A stretch of 64,000 nt of DNA, from positions 4,720,513 through 4,784,512 of the forward strand of contig NC_084781.1 of the NCBI RefSeq assembly GCF_028858725.1. The letters are read 5' to 3'. Position 1 is the stretch's first letter. Every line of letters starts with the position of its first letter. This stretch comes from Colius striatus (taxonomy: Eukaryota; Chordata; Aves; Coliiformes; Coliidae). The position numbers and the translations under genes were made by a program. The notes under the pieces were generated by a model that had not been told where the DNA came from, did not search any database, and saw nothing but the letters and a program-made list of their open reading frames with translations. This document shows, piece by piece, positions 12,401-27,400 of the stretch.

Positions 12401-15400
12401 GATGCACAAAAATCAAAGTCAGAGAGAGAGGAACAAGAGCACCACACCAGGCAATTTTATTTTCCTAAACCAACCATAGAATCCTAAAGCCATCGACTGC
12501 CATGCGATCTGCTTTCACCCACCACACACATAAGGGCCTCGCAGATCACTCGTGTTGCCCAGCATGTCAAGCAGTTTTTGTATTTCATTAGGCACACAGC
12601 CTATTTCCTTATTACTGCCATACCTAGCTTGTGGTTGTTATGAACCAGCAACAAGAGCAGTGTGGAAACAGTTCTTAAAAACAGCAAAAGATAGCAATTA
12701 GAAAGGGAGGAGAAAAAAACCCCACAGTGCACGTAAAAACTGAAAATGGAGCTTTCAAAATACTGTAACACTAACTCCAATTATCCAGCTTTACATTTGG
12801 CAAATATATGTACAAGGTTCAGAGCCACATTTGAATATTTGGCCCAGAGTTCACATTTCTGGTGAGTGAGTACAGTTGCCTGGCACAGGAACACCACACC
12901 TCTATAACTTGTAACTAATAAATGTAGCTCGGGTGCTAGATACCAGTAAGAAAGCATCCACATTAAGGGATATTTACTATGCCACCAATGTGTCTTTCAA
13001 AAGGACAACAAGGCAAAGTTACCAATTGATCTATGACTTAACATTTCACTGGAGATTTACCTTGATATAGATGTTAATACAATTTGAAAACACTAGCAGA
13101 TGTACATAGCTCAGCAATGCCTTGACTGATGGCTTTATATATTCAAAAGGTATTACCAGTTTGTCTGCTCTACTGTACAATGCAAAAGTTCATTAAGTTA
13201 CTCCTGTGAAAAACAGTGTCAGCATGACTAAAATACTTAGCTCCAAGTAAGGCACCTTGTCTTGATTTAAATTTTCCTTCAATTCTCTTGTTAGCTTGTT
13301 TTAAAGGTTTATGCACATCTACTGGTCTAGAAATGGAATGCTGACACTTCAAACCCAAGACTTGTCTGCTCATCAGAACTAAGAATCAGTTCAAAGCTAA
13401 GCAGACACTCAAACAGAATGTGTTTTCAGCCCTGCCTTTCCTTCTCCCACCCAGTCATGAAGCTTTGGTCAAACTACACCCATTCTGCATGGGATGTGCA
13501 GACAACAGGCACCCTTACGACCTTTGCAAAGCTTCTCAGTATTTGCCAGCTGCAATAAACTAATTTACAGCTAATATGTCTTAAACTACCCAAAGGCAAA
13601 GTGCTCCCAGTGGCCTAATTTATACCAGGGAAAAACTGAATACACAAGTTTACAAATGAAAGCTGTAGCACAGAGAGGACCAAGAAATCATTACCACATT
13701 GTTGCTTAACCTGTATGGCATATTAGTAGCTCTTACTTCTTCACAGCTTTGACTATAGCCAATTCTGATGGTTAAGTTTTACTCATGTAGATGCAAACAC
13801 CAAGGGCAACATAAATCTAAACTATGAGACTAAATTAAAAATATGCAACTAATCGAACATTTCAACTTAGCAGATGCACCCCAAAGAGGGATTGTATCCT
13901 AGCACTAACTCAGAGATTAAAAATATTAATGGAAAGTTTCTCAGACACCTTTATTTCTCAGAACATACAAAAAGATAAAATATTTGATCTAAACCAAACT
14001 ACATTAGCAATGATATGTACTGAAGCTAAAGTCATCTTAGTTATTTACATGGACTATGAAAAATAAAGAGGTTTTTGGGATATGTAAACCTATAATTTCT
14101 CTTCTAAACGCAGGTCTCTCAGATGAAACACAAGACATAAGATGCACATAGCAGATACTGCATGAGAAATGAAAAATTAATACAGGCATTTGTGGCATGC
14201 TTTGCTCCTTCACATTTCATCTTTCCCTGCATCTAAATTACAGGACAAATACAGAAAGACAAACTGTAAAGGACCAGAGCAGAACACAGATTAGGATTTC
14301 AAGTCAACACCAAGCTCTCTTTCTTCTACTATAAGACAGAAGACAGGAAAAAAAAAACAGCAAAGCCATGGAACTTGTAAAATGGCTCAAGATCCTGAGA
14401 ACAGCATGAGAGTCAAATACATTGCTATTAATAGGCCTTTGAATATGTTTGTATTAGTATTTTCCTCTAGGGTCCCTTAAAACAAATAAAAATACAAGAA
14501 AAGAAAACACATTTACTCAGGAGACCTACCAGCTGCTAAGAAGAGATGGCAGCAAAATTCCTCAAGACAAATGGCAGCAATATAGAGATAACCAAGCTAT
14601 CAGAAATATCAGCACCAGTTTTGTTTACCCACCAACTTCGCTTACACCAGTTCTTGGTACCTCCTCCTCATACAGGCACAACTATGACGAGTGCCAACTC
14701 TCACTGACTTCAGCAAGAGCAGCGCTTGCAAGAACTTGCAGGCTGCTGCTCAGTATATTAGACAGTTACCTCCATGTCAGAGCCACCTACAGTGCACCTA
14801 CAGAAAATGAGCATCTGTCCACAAATGGAAGTAATCACCTTGTAGCATACCCACTCTATAACAAAAAAACCTACCAAAATAACCCCATCAATCTTTGTAC
14901 ATACATGTGTTTGTAGATATGTAAAATTCACATCCTCCTAGCAGTGACAAGCATCTCACAGCTCTTCTACATCAAATCCTCATACCCATACATTAGTAGA
15001 CACTATTGTAAATGCTTTGATGGCTGTCACTGTATTAATACTGTCTCAGTTCTGCACCAACAGTACTGTCTAGACCTTCACTGTATCCTCTACTGATTTG
15101 CTTAAGCAATTTGCTCAATTTTTAGAACACTTTACAATAAAATTTTGATAAAGGAAGAGATCAGTGAAAACAGTATTCAGGAAAAAAACCCATCCAAAAC
15201 ATTCAAAGATGGTTTCTTGAATGTCAATAGTTAATATATAGCTATTAAATAATAGTTAATATTTGAGATGCATAAAATATGAGCTTATTTTAAAACATAA
15301 TCACATTCACTTAGACTGCAAAAGCTGGTTGAGAGGGTTCTGCTAACATGCTGATATGTAATACAGCACTGGGAAATGGAAAGAAGACGGTGCTGCCAGC

Positions 15401-18400
15401 ACCTACGTCTGAGACATCTTTCCTAGCTGTCAAAACCTTTGTTCTTGAGCTGACATCAAGGCATAAATTTTCACAGCAAGCATATTTAGTTGGCTATTTT
15501 CACACTGAAAATACAAAAGAGTAACTACAATTCACATAGCAGCTATTAAAATAAGAGGGGGTAAAACCCTTGAAAAGCCTCCTCTCCCATCCTTTTCCAA
15601 TAGATACTAAAGAAAAAATCCTTTCTCTCTCCTCTGCATTGAAGGAAGCTATTTTCTCATCTTTCAGTATATTCAAACATCAGAAAATAGGAACAAAGAC
15701 TCTCAGACATTACCTGTTTCACACGACAAAGTCAGCTGAACAGGGAGATCCCAAAGGCCCATTTCCAGGGGGAGTACCCTGAGACCAAGACGTCTTGAAG
15801 GAGCATGAGCTTCCCCTCTTGGGAGCTTTCGGGGTTTTTATGCTTATCCGATATCCTTGAGAGGCATTTGCCTGATCGTTTCACTGACCACTTGAGGGAA
15901 GGGAAGAAACTCCACCTCTTCTCTCCCACCTCCTCCCAACCACCCTCAGCTGTGGCCCAACGCTGCACAGCTAATGGACAGGCAGTGAACAGCATCCCTG
16001 TACAGCCCACAGAGATTGCATACAACAAGACAGCAGAAACGAGCTTGGATGTTAAAATTTAGCATTGCCAGCTGTCCTAGAGGACAGAACAATACATGCT
16101 TAATATATGTATTTCTCTGTATACAATACATAGATGTACATGCTCTGTACATACTTAGGTATGTGGATGTTTATGTACATCTATATACACATATGTGCAC
16201 GCATGTCATTGAATCACTGATCAAAGCAAGTCCATCACATGAGGCACGGGAACAAAAGCTTGGCGTAAGGCAGTGAGATTTTTCCTTCAATCTACTTTCA
16301 GGCTTTTACAGGGTCACACTGTGCCACATCATGTGTTTTGGTTTCAGGCATTTTGAAAACACCCGACAACCGCGGCACCTGAAAAGCACACAGTCTCAGG
16401 AAAACAGAGCCCCTGTATTGTTTTAGAAGAGAAGAGGGCAGGAAAGAGGGCGAGAATGAAAGCATCTCTCTTTCTATCATCCAGGGAAAGAAACTGAGAG
16501 GTCAAAAGAGGGGGGCAATGAGCTTACTGCTCTTGCAGCTTATGTGACTGATCAAGCCCTGGGGAAGAAGGATTGGAGGGTGAAGTGGCTGTTTTCTTTT
16601 TCTGCCCCAATAACCTAATTAAGTTTGTGAGCATTGCTAGCGGGGTAGAAATTTCTTCACGCTACACTGTCTGTTTGTGTTTGATTAATGTAAATCTTCC
16701 CAGGGCTCTAACCATGCCCCAGGCACTGTGATGCCTGGCTCTCCATTAACAAGCATCCAGGCTGCCACATACAGGAGGATGAGAGTGAAAGCAAGATCTC
16801 TGTTTTAGCCTTTGCCACAAAACCATCTAACTTGTTCAAAATAATTCTGGTGATTTGATTTGAATTACCATTCCTAATTAAATCCCATTTTTTTCCCAAA
16901 TCATGAAGCCTATTAAAAAGAAACTCAGTTCAGTTTCCTCAGTTCTCATGACCAAATTTTTCAGGCTACTCTTACCACAACTTCTGTGCTGCCCAGTCTA
17001 ATGTGTGCTGCTACCAAATATAACCTCCAAGCCACAACTGCATCAAGGCTACAATTACACAGTAGACAGGAAGCCAAAGAAATCAACTCCTACCCCTACA
17101 TCTATGTGCTCCGTGGTTCTAAGCATGCAGTAATTTCCCCGCCAAAGCTTGTATTTTCCATGCTTCTATCTTTTCCAGTGGCAAGCAGTATCATTTACTA
17201 AAGAGTCGTATCCTGTATTTCATTGGTTCATATTTTGAAACTTTTGCCCAGCTTCTCATTTTCTAGGAATTTTTCACAAATCAGAAAAGCAAATGGCAGC
17301 TCTCAAAAAGAAAATGGTAACTGGAGGAAAACAAAAAACTCAGGAGGCAGCCAGCTGCTCAGTTACCCAATGTCTAGCAGCCCAAGGCACAGGGGCTGGG
17401 GCAAGAGAAAGAAAAAAACCAACAGCTTGATATATCAAGCAAACATGAAGTCACGAAGAGTTAAGGAAGCAAGGGAAAAGTCATTGCAAATCCCAGAGCA
17501 GAGCTTCATATCCATTTTACTCATGCCTGAGTGAGAATCACGTGCACCAAACAGCCCCTGCTAAGGCATAAAGAGGGTGTCAAAACAGAGATATTTTTAA
17601 ACCTGGATTACATTTTTAAATTGAATATTTCCTAATTCACCTCCTTAATGCTCCTCATCATTAAGTAAAACAGAAATGAAACAATGTGAGACAGTCAACG
17701 TGCCCTATTTAACTAAACCGCATTTTGCTCTAAACCCTGTTGTTTCCCATTTCCTTCATTGCATGGGGTATTCTCCTATCAACTGCAGCACTCCAAACAC
17801 CACACTACAATAGGCAGAGCCTGGAACAGATCCTCAGAACCAGATCTGCTCCCTTCCCCTCCACAGAAATTCACATTCCCTAGCTGTGTGCTTCAATCTA
17901 CCTTTCAATAAAACTGCACATTGCTCTACTGCAGGGAAATGCCACAGGTTTAAGATTTCTAAGTTGCTTTACAATTGTAAGAACAAGTATGTACAATACT
18001 GTAGAGTATTGCTTGTTACATCCTTGTAAAACTCAAATTCCTCTGAGCATCATGCTTCCTTTTTAAAATCTGCATGTAAAAAATATTTAATTTGAAACCA
18101 TTCAGGTCAGTGAACAAATGGAGAAATAAAACAGTAACATGCTACAAGGCTGTGTTATGCCTTTACCAAGAAAGGACATATTTCAATCTCCTTGAACACA
18201 AAAACTCTCTTACTGGTATCAACACTTGGGAGAAGAAATGTGTTTGTACGATGAAACAATCTTGAAATCTTCAGAAATACATACTGCTGTCTTCATCATA
18301 AGGAAGTGAAAAACACTTTGAAGAATCCAAATGAAATTTCAGTCTATCAGGAAAAGTATCAAGTAGAAAAAGGATTTAAACACAGCACACAGCAGCAGCA

Positions 18401-21400
18401 CTTTATGAGAACTACTATGAGAATGAACTCTTGAGAGTCGAACGGTGAACTTGTTCATTCCATGCTATAACGTTTCTTTTACACTGCAAAAACAATATAG
18501 AAGGGACTGGTCTAAGTAAACAGGGCCAGTCCTGTGGATTGCTTCCTTCCTGAAATACTGAATTTCTGCAAGAACATTGCTCTCTAATGCACCAACCACC
18601 TTTTGAAGCCTGTTATGTCCACACTCAAAAGATCACAAAGGTGGCATGCATTGCAACTTGAGACAAAGTCTTCTTTCTTACCCTGAGGAAGGGCATAGGA
18701 GTAATCCATTTTTAACAGGGTCATTTTCCAGTATGATCTCTGCAGAAATACACAGACCAGTCACGACTATCTTAACAACACACTTAACTGTTGGCTGCAG
18801 TTTTTTGCATAATATACTTCTAATTTTTATTTTTATTTTACCTTCAACTTTTGTGAAAAAGTAACACAATGCATTCCTTTCAAGTACAAACCACTGCAGC
18901 TGCCAGGAAACAGTGTAAAAACAAGAAAGATTCAGGAATGGAAGCTTATATCTTACTTCCTACTCTTATTTCCCAGATTTCCTTCCCTTGGTACTCTCTC
19001 AGTCACAGGACATAACAAAACAATTCAGAGGGGGGTGGTGGAATAATCTTTGACCAAAATAAGGGAGACAGAGCCTGGTGCAACTAGGTTTTTAAAAGAA
19101 ACCTGAGCTAGCAAAGATATGGCTAGGACTGTAAATGTGGTATTACTATTTTAAATCTAGTGAGATTTTTACTGTCCTGGACAACAGCAGCAAAGGAGGA
19201 CAAGGAAACAAAATATGGCAAAGAGATGCCACTTTTCACATCATTAAAAAAGAAATCTCTCCTATGAACACAGGAAAGATGGTAAAAGTAGATATCTCCT
19301 CTTCATTTAGCCACATTTCTTTGTCCTTTTAGAAAAAGTGGATTTAAACATAACACAAGATTAGTCACAAGTCTATATATTTCAGGTTTCCCTTTCCAGT
19401 ATTTTCAAATCTTTTTGTTCCATCATTCTTTGCCAAGAAACCACAATTTTGATCCCCACTGTCTCGATTACACTACCGATTACAGAATGCTTTACTGCTT
19501 GCTCATATACAAGCCACACACCCTGCAAACAACATAAGCAAAGCTCTTCCCCTTGTTCTATAACAGCACTAGCAGCTCTCAGATGGTTAGGCTGGGATAT
19601 GGTAAATATTTATGCAGAATTCACAGACCTTTACCCCAATAAGGAGCCAGGCATGGGAAAAGAACAGCTTCCCAGAGCTCCATACAGCGGAAGCAAAGTG
19701 GTCCCCAAGGAATGGAGTCCACACCCCCGTTAAAAAAAACATGGAGCAGCAAAAAGAGCTCTGAATTAAATTACCACCATTGCTGGCTGAGTTTCTACAA
19801 CCAAACCTAGACACTAGATGACCTGCATCTTTTAGCCACATCTGAGAGACAAATAAGCGTTTTCAGGTACACAAATAGCGTGCTACTTTTTAGATTGCAG
19901 ATACCTATTGAGAAGTCACAAAGATGTCAGAGGCACTGGACTTCAGTAAAGTATGGTGAATGTTTGTTTCGTTTGGGTTTTTTTTCCACAGAAAGAAAAA
20001 GGTCAGAACTCTCATACTTCATTCACAATGGTACTTCTTTCTTGTCACCAAGAGAAAGAAAAACTGTACCTTCTTTCCTTCCTCTATGCCTAACGCTGCC
20101 TTATTTTCAAGTCCCATACATTTTATTTTTACTTAGACACATCTTGGTCTTTGACATTCTGCCTTTACAGAAATGATATGAATCCTAAAATACAGTTTCT
20201 GCCAGCAGCGACAGCAGCATACAATCGTTGCCTGACCTGCAGCTGTTAACTACACATTTGTTCCATCACCTACAGACAATTCCTTTCTGCCATGCGCAGA
20301 ACCACGCAAGACTTCACACAGGCAGAGTGGTTAACTTCACCCTCACTGCCTTCACAGCATACATCATGTTCTTTCATAAATTGTTATTGGTCTGAAATAA
20401 CCAGCAACCCACAAGCAGCATATAAATAAGAAACCTTCTCTTTGGCTAGTTTGGGCACGCTTTATCGGAAACAGAAGACAATCTGATGAGCAAATGAGTT
20501 AATATTTCTTTTGAGTATCTGAAGTATGTTGCATTACATAACAGGCAGCAGAAGTTACAGATACAGAAGCTTCCTCTTAGGAATTTCTGCAAGTCAGAGT
20601 AGACAAGGAGAGCTTACATCAGACAAATTAATAATTTTACAAAACCGCTGTTTCACATATACAAACGCTTTATTTCAGCTCCTTAGAAACGTGCCTTAAA
20701 TTACTGGAACTTAGTTTGAAAAATAGGAAACTGAGGTACAGAAACAGGAAATTATTTTTGCAGTAAAAAAGCAGATCAACAATTGCCGAAGTAGAAACAC
20801 TGTCCAGATTATTTGACCAGTACTCAGCTGTTCTATCTTAAATCAGTAACACAATCCCTTTTTAAAAAGATTAGTAGGAGAACTCTGTGAGATACAGAAA
20901 CCAAGTCACAGATACTTGGCATGTACAACAGATAAAAAAACAAAATAGCTCTCATTGTTTCAGATACAACCTAATTTATTATGCACCTCACTAAATGATT
21001 CACCATATGAATCCTCTCGGTCAGCTCTGAACAAAAAACCCCACCTTCCGGGCTCCAGCCAGCTGACTAAAAAGCACATTATCAGCACAAGTTAGGATTA
21101 GATTGGCAACCTACTTTACAGAGTCAATCATCACAAGGCTGAACCACATCTGTCTGTTTAACGCATGGCAACATTAGCCCCAAATAAAATCACTTTCAAA
21201 AAAAGAAAACACTGAAATCATTAAAACTTTAAGCACAATTTTTAATGCAAGCAACAGTAATGAAAACTCAAGAAAGTTCCGGTACACATCTGGAAACTTG
21301 TTACAAGACAGCTGTATAGTCTGCTAAATCTACGGCACAGTCAAGACAACCCTTCTCTTTATGAAAGGGAATCCTAACTCTTTCAGTCTCTCATTGTCTG

Positions 21401-24400
21401 GGATGGCTTCTGGCATAGGAAAATGGGATATATGGAGCTTCATTTAAAAGGTCATACTGTTTCCTTCCTTGATCTTTTACCATGAACAATTTTAGAAAGC
21501 ATTAAACATTTCAGAACAGCATATCCAAACAAATTTTTGCTTATCCTGTCATTCAATTAAGTTCAACCAATTCCAGTAAGCCTGCTAAGAAAAAAATAAA
21601 AGGCAGTCTCTCAAAACAGCTGCAAATTACAATATTTATGCTAACCACTAAATTCAAACTTGAATCAATGCCAAAACAACATACTAAACTAGAGAGAGAC
21701 AAGTAATTATTGTGTAGTTGACAATTTGAAAAGAGAGAAAAATGAGAACAGGGATACTCCATTTTCTAAGACAAAATCTGTTTCATTCATAGCAAACTGC
21801 TAAACATAGTTGCTAAAACTGTGTCATAACTCAGAGATAAAAGCACGAGACCAATAACATGGTTTTAACACCCAATACCTTGTTATGATACACTCTAGAG
21901 CTGGAAATTTTCAGCAGTAAATACTTCCAGGCACAAAAAAAGCTCTAATAAACTGCTCACCAGAGAGAACAAAGGTGGAGCAGGGGGAAACTTGACTTAT
22001 GCTTTCCAAAGGATTTTACAGGTCATTTTCAACTGTAGCTGTAGATGTCATCCCACCCCAGCTTCACAGTACAATACATGTCAAAAAATTAAGAGATATG
22101 AAAGTGCATCACAATGTTGATCCCATAAGCAAGTCAACATCAGCTTCCTCATTACTGCATTCCGCATCTGTAACCTTACACTCCCTAACTTTAAAAGCAG
22201 GAAAAGAGAAGAAAGCCAAAAAGGAAAAGACAGAAAAGTAGCAATACCTGCATTCATAGTCCCAGCCTCTGAAAATGCAGAAATTCATTTCTTCAATGCA
22301 CTAAAATGTGCTTTCACTCTCCCATAGCTTCAGTGCAAGAAGGAACATACAAGCACTGAAATTTAAGAGTTTGAAGTGCTTCCAGACATTGTCAGTAACT
22401 CAAACGGGTATTTGGCTTATCTGCCCTTAGAATTAATTTTATTTCAGAGTCTGTCCTATTGACAATTTCTCCTTTGCCCTCAAGCCAATGCATAATCAAC
22501 AATCTTTTCCAGAGCTCTCCATCTCCCCCTTCACAGCAGTCATCATGCCTAAAGCTCACAGCCAAAGCCATGCCAGGGGTCAGGAGATGGGCAGAGAGAG
22601 AAAAAAACCCAACAGTTTTAAATCTTGCCAGAAAGCTTCACCATCGAAACTAGAACAGTGCATCTGCCTCCAACTTTAAAATTCCAAAGCAAAGGTATTC
22701 TTGTTGCTAGTCAGACCACTGTAATTATGACAGTGCATTTCCTCAGTGAGGCTGGGCAGCATCTCAGTGAGGCCCAGTAGTCAATTAATCTGAATTTTGT
22801 AATATTTGCTCATGAGCTGAGCACTGCTGCAGCCCCACAAGACACTTCCTGCCTTATTCTCTGGAGAGCTAATAGTGCTAAAACCAGGCAACTATTAACA
22901 CAGTGACTGCAGTTGCTTTTCAGGTAACATTTGATCATCAAACATACAAAATTAGTGTTATAATTTCCATTTAAGCAGAGCATGTATACAGCTTTTATAT
23001 ACTTGCTCTTATCAGCTAGATCCATGCTTGCAAGAAACCACAACTCCCTCAATTGTTGTATCAAAGCATGCTCCAAATGCCAACACACAGACCCTCCTTC
23101 TCCAATTTCTGCTATACTATATGAACTGAACACATTCACTACCCATCAGCAGTTGTCAACCATCCTCATAGGACTAAACCAAATGTTGTGTTATCATCAT
23201 AACCAACAGCTGAGTTTAAGTAACTGAGATTATTCAAGTTACCATATACACAATAAACTTGTAAACATAAAGAATAAGCACTAGTCACCAGCAAAACATC
23301 AGTACTCAGTGCATTAAATCAGTAAGGGAAATACAGTTTTCTTTGCACTTTTGAACAGCCTGCAGTAAAGCAATTTTTCTGCCCAGGGTTCTGAAGTGGA
23401 ATATATACAATCAAACCCACTGCAGCATGAAAACCACCAGGATGCCAACAGAAGCACTTTAATCTAAAGCAAACACCTCCACATGATGCAAAAGGGAGAG
23501 GAGGGGGACAGTTATAGGCAGCTCGCAATCTTACACAACAAAACTCATTTGCTACTGAGCATTTCTTCCTGCGCATTACCATGCAACTGAATTAGGTTGA
23601 CTGCCATTGAGAAACAGATCCTGGGGCCACAGTGACAGCCAAAGCATTTGTCACTGACAAAGGCCTGCCCCACAGATCTGTTATTCCGGTGCCAGATTCA
23701 TGTAGCCTGACATCTATATCCAGTGTGCACACAGCTGGAGAGGTAACATAGACAAAGGGAGGATGCAGCACTGGAGCATTCTCTGAGCACACAATCACCT
23801 TTGGGAATGCTACTAGTTCTAGCACAAATGAGAAAGTATTTCCTAAAATCCCACAGGAAACAAGCTTTCTATTTTTGGGTTCCAGGTATTCAAGCAGGCT
23901 TCTCATTGCCATACAGCTAATCATTGTATTTCAAATTTACTACCACAGCAAACTGATCCAAATGCAACTTTGAGAAGAAGATGAAGAGATTTCACATAGG
24001 GAATTAAATAAACAAGGTCCCCTGTTTGAAGTATCTGAGTCCCTTTGTGTCTGTCCAATTACTTTTTTTTTTTTTAAAGAAACAAACAAAACATAAACCC
24101 CATCTTGTTATTTGTATGGTCTTCAGTTTGGTTTTTTTGCCTTTACCTAGCTTTTCAAATACCCTTTGGGGGCCAATTGCAGTTTTGATCTAAAAGACAC
24201 TTAAAAGAAAGAGGAAGAAATCTAAATTCCTACATACACTTTAAAGGAACCCTTATTTTTGGGAAAACATATTCCTACTTCCCAATAAAAGCAGAGAACC
24301 TAATTTATTTTGGTGCAGTAAACTTCAGCAAGCTTCTGAAGCCATTTGCTGATCCAACAACTGATCCAAACCCATCAGTATTCCAAGAAGTATATTACAG

Positions 24401-27400
24401 ATTTGAAAGAGCCATTTTCTCCTTATATGAAAAAGAACAGATGGAGCAAGATTTTAAGCACACTCCAAGCTACTGTGAAGTTCCTGTCATTGCAGTAAGC
24501 AGGCAGGCTCTGTGAAGCTGCCTCCCACTAACAGCAGAACCATGACGATAAGATCAATTTTTTAAAAGAGGAGGGGGGCAGAAGAGGCAGGTTCTCTTCA
24601 TCTGGCTGAATTCCAGCAAGAGCATTTAGATCTGCAGGCTGCCCAAAACTCAAACCTATTGCAGGGCTATTTCCTCTCCCCCTTCTAGCCAAGCTTAATT
24701 ATCTGCTTCTGCTCCACATGTGACCCAGGAGCACTGCTGAGAGAAGCCTCCTCCAGTAAGGCTGGTGCTGACTGTCAAAACAAGCTGCAATCAGCACAGA
24801 CAGACTTTTCCCCTTCGCCTGGCACCCGCCAGGCAGCATTACTGTAGCTCACAACCATAAAAGCACGTTTCATACTACCAGGAAAGAAGTGTTTTTCTGG
24901 CCTAAACCAGGGACTGCATGTCTGGGTTACTAGGGCCAGAGCACAGCCAAATACCCCACCTACAGCAGGGTAGTCAAAGGCATGGGTGAACAGGTGCAGA
25001 CACCAAAAAACAGTTAATGTCTCACTGACGACTGCAAAACCTGATAATAAGTCTAATAAAAGGAAAAGGGAGAGGAGGTCAAGGTTTTCTATGCATACAT
25101 ACAGCTGAAGTTGCACTGGTGAACATCCAAAGTAAACAACACTCTAGCATTTAGAAGCTATCACCAACATTCCTACGTCTTTCCACACTGGAAGAACAGA
25201 AAACTCTGCACTTTTTTTGCCTTTTTCCTTAAGTATTACAGGGTTTTATTCGTACAACAATTTCCATAACGTGCATGGGCTGAACATCTTATGTAACTTC
25301 ATGGACCTGATATATCTGGCTGCAAAATTTGGTGTTTTCAAGACTACTCAAAGGGTTGCAGTGCTTGGCAACATGACACTAGGTATTACCAAACTTGTAC
25401 ACCAAGGCACCTGCCACTGAAGAAACAATCAGATACAGAGCAAAGGTCTTTTAGATCAAGTACCCATTCCTGAGCTACTACAAGATAATCTCTTTAGCTA
25501 ATGAAGGTTCTATTATAACTCAAGGTTAGGGAGGAAGCCTGCGACAAGGGTATTCGTTTTACCAGTGTGCTACAGACTGACGCATGCCTACAACAAAGAA
25601 AATCCCACAACAATTGCAAACGGCTCTCTCCGCAGTATCCCCACATCACCTTCAGCAGCCAAAATGATTGAGCTTGTTGGTTTGCCGAGATCAAATCTGC
25701 ACCCACATGAACCACTTCCGCTACGGAAACCGCAGGGACTAGACAGGGCAAACCACAACCTATCATTTTGTGTCTCTCAACAGACAGCAAGAACAAATTG
25801 CCAACTTGAGAGCTGCACTTCACCACCATGAGATCTCCAAGTTAAGAAATTTTGTCCCTGACACAGAGTATTTCTGATAAACCATTATATCCCTGCCCTT
25901 TATATTTATGGAGTTCACATCATATGAATTAATCTCCTTCTCTCAGTTGTCCCTGAATATTTTTCTCAAAGTTGCTATTATGCTGCCTACCTAAGTCAGG
26001 TTAAATGGCTATACAGCAGTCTGCAGCAGCAGTGAAAATCACTCTTTCAAAACCAGAAACAGTCTGAGAAGAGCTTACTTTTGGCTGAAGTCATTACCTA
26101 ACACGAGACATGATATAATCATAATTTTTCAGAAGACAGAGAAAAATATCCTATTGACACAGGTCAGAAAGCAGCATCACTTCCTTACCAGCAAGCACCA
26201 AACTTTGAAAGCCGTTTCATAAAAGAACAGCAATTATCATCATGACTCAAACACTGTCACATGAGACCTGCTGTCACTCAAATCAGAGCAAAATTTTAGA
26301 AGGCACAGCAACTTTGAGATGTGCCTTCAGAAGGCACTGGCAGACAGGAAACCTCTCTCCTATCTGGCAGTTGCCACCACCTCTCCCATTTATCTCCTCC
26401 TCACTCATTTCCTATTGACTTGATCTCATGTCTTACATTGCAGCTTTTTCCTATTTCCTTTTTCTCCTCGCTCATTACAACTTCCCTCCTTTAATTCCCT
26501 TATTTTCTCCTTTTTCCAACACTTTTCTAGTAGCTCTGATCTCAGTCCCTACTCACCAGAATATTCTTTTGCATCTGGGCACAACAGAGGTGTGCAATCG
26601 TGCCTCTGTGCCACAGGAGTACTGAGAGGAGACGCCTTGTCTGATGTGCTGCCAATAAGCTACACTAACAGCCACTATCATAACAGGGTAAAAAGACTTT
26701 CAAGCAGCCATCAGATACTTTAGGTAAGCCTGCAGGTTGAAGCTTGTATGTTTATGGGAGTGGTGGACTCAAAATCCTATACCTGTCTGGGATCAGTCTA
26801 GTGCTTTATTAAATAGACGGGTCTTTTCCTCCAGACTAGGAAATACTTGCTCAGGTCAATTCAGGTCCCCCCAAGCTTTCCAACCCCTTTACAGCACTAC
26901 AAGCTCACTTGGGACTCCATAAAAGAGTATCCAACTCTTCATAGGTTACGGGTTCATCTTGGGAAGTCACTCAAGCTCTTGGTAAAATAATCGTCTGTGA
27001 TACTGAAAACCAGGATTCACAACCTACAAATATACTGAAGATCAGCTTCTCACATAAACAAGAATAGTTGCTCTGCTGCTCACAGTTTCAAGGAGGAACA
27101 GCATTTAGACAAAATTAAGATTTCCACCAATAGCTCTGAAGACTTCTGATGTATATTTCAAGAGCTCAGGAGCAGATGGAAACCTGCTCAAGCCTTGCCC
27201 TTGCATACACATTTCTTGTGCTGAGAGAAACTAAGAACTCCTGTTACCTGGGAATTCTCCCTTCGGCTTCTAGCATCAACACTGCAGCTTGTTTATAACT
27301 ACCAAAAGAGGTTCTTTTACTCAATTCACACAGTTCAGTCCATCTTTTACACATCCCTATTCCCTGATCACAAAAGGTTTCATTTTTCTCAACTTTTAAA

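Noticed and set aside
12470-12600. Possible CR1 tail (CATAGAATCC near 12475)
   Set aside because: Only a short word resembles the CR1 end; the following sequence does not follow the consensus.
14640-14760. Possible ancient repeat around CACTGACTTCAGCAAGAGCAG
   Set aside because: Too short and diverged to support; listed only as noticed.
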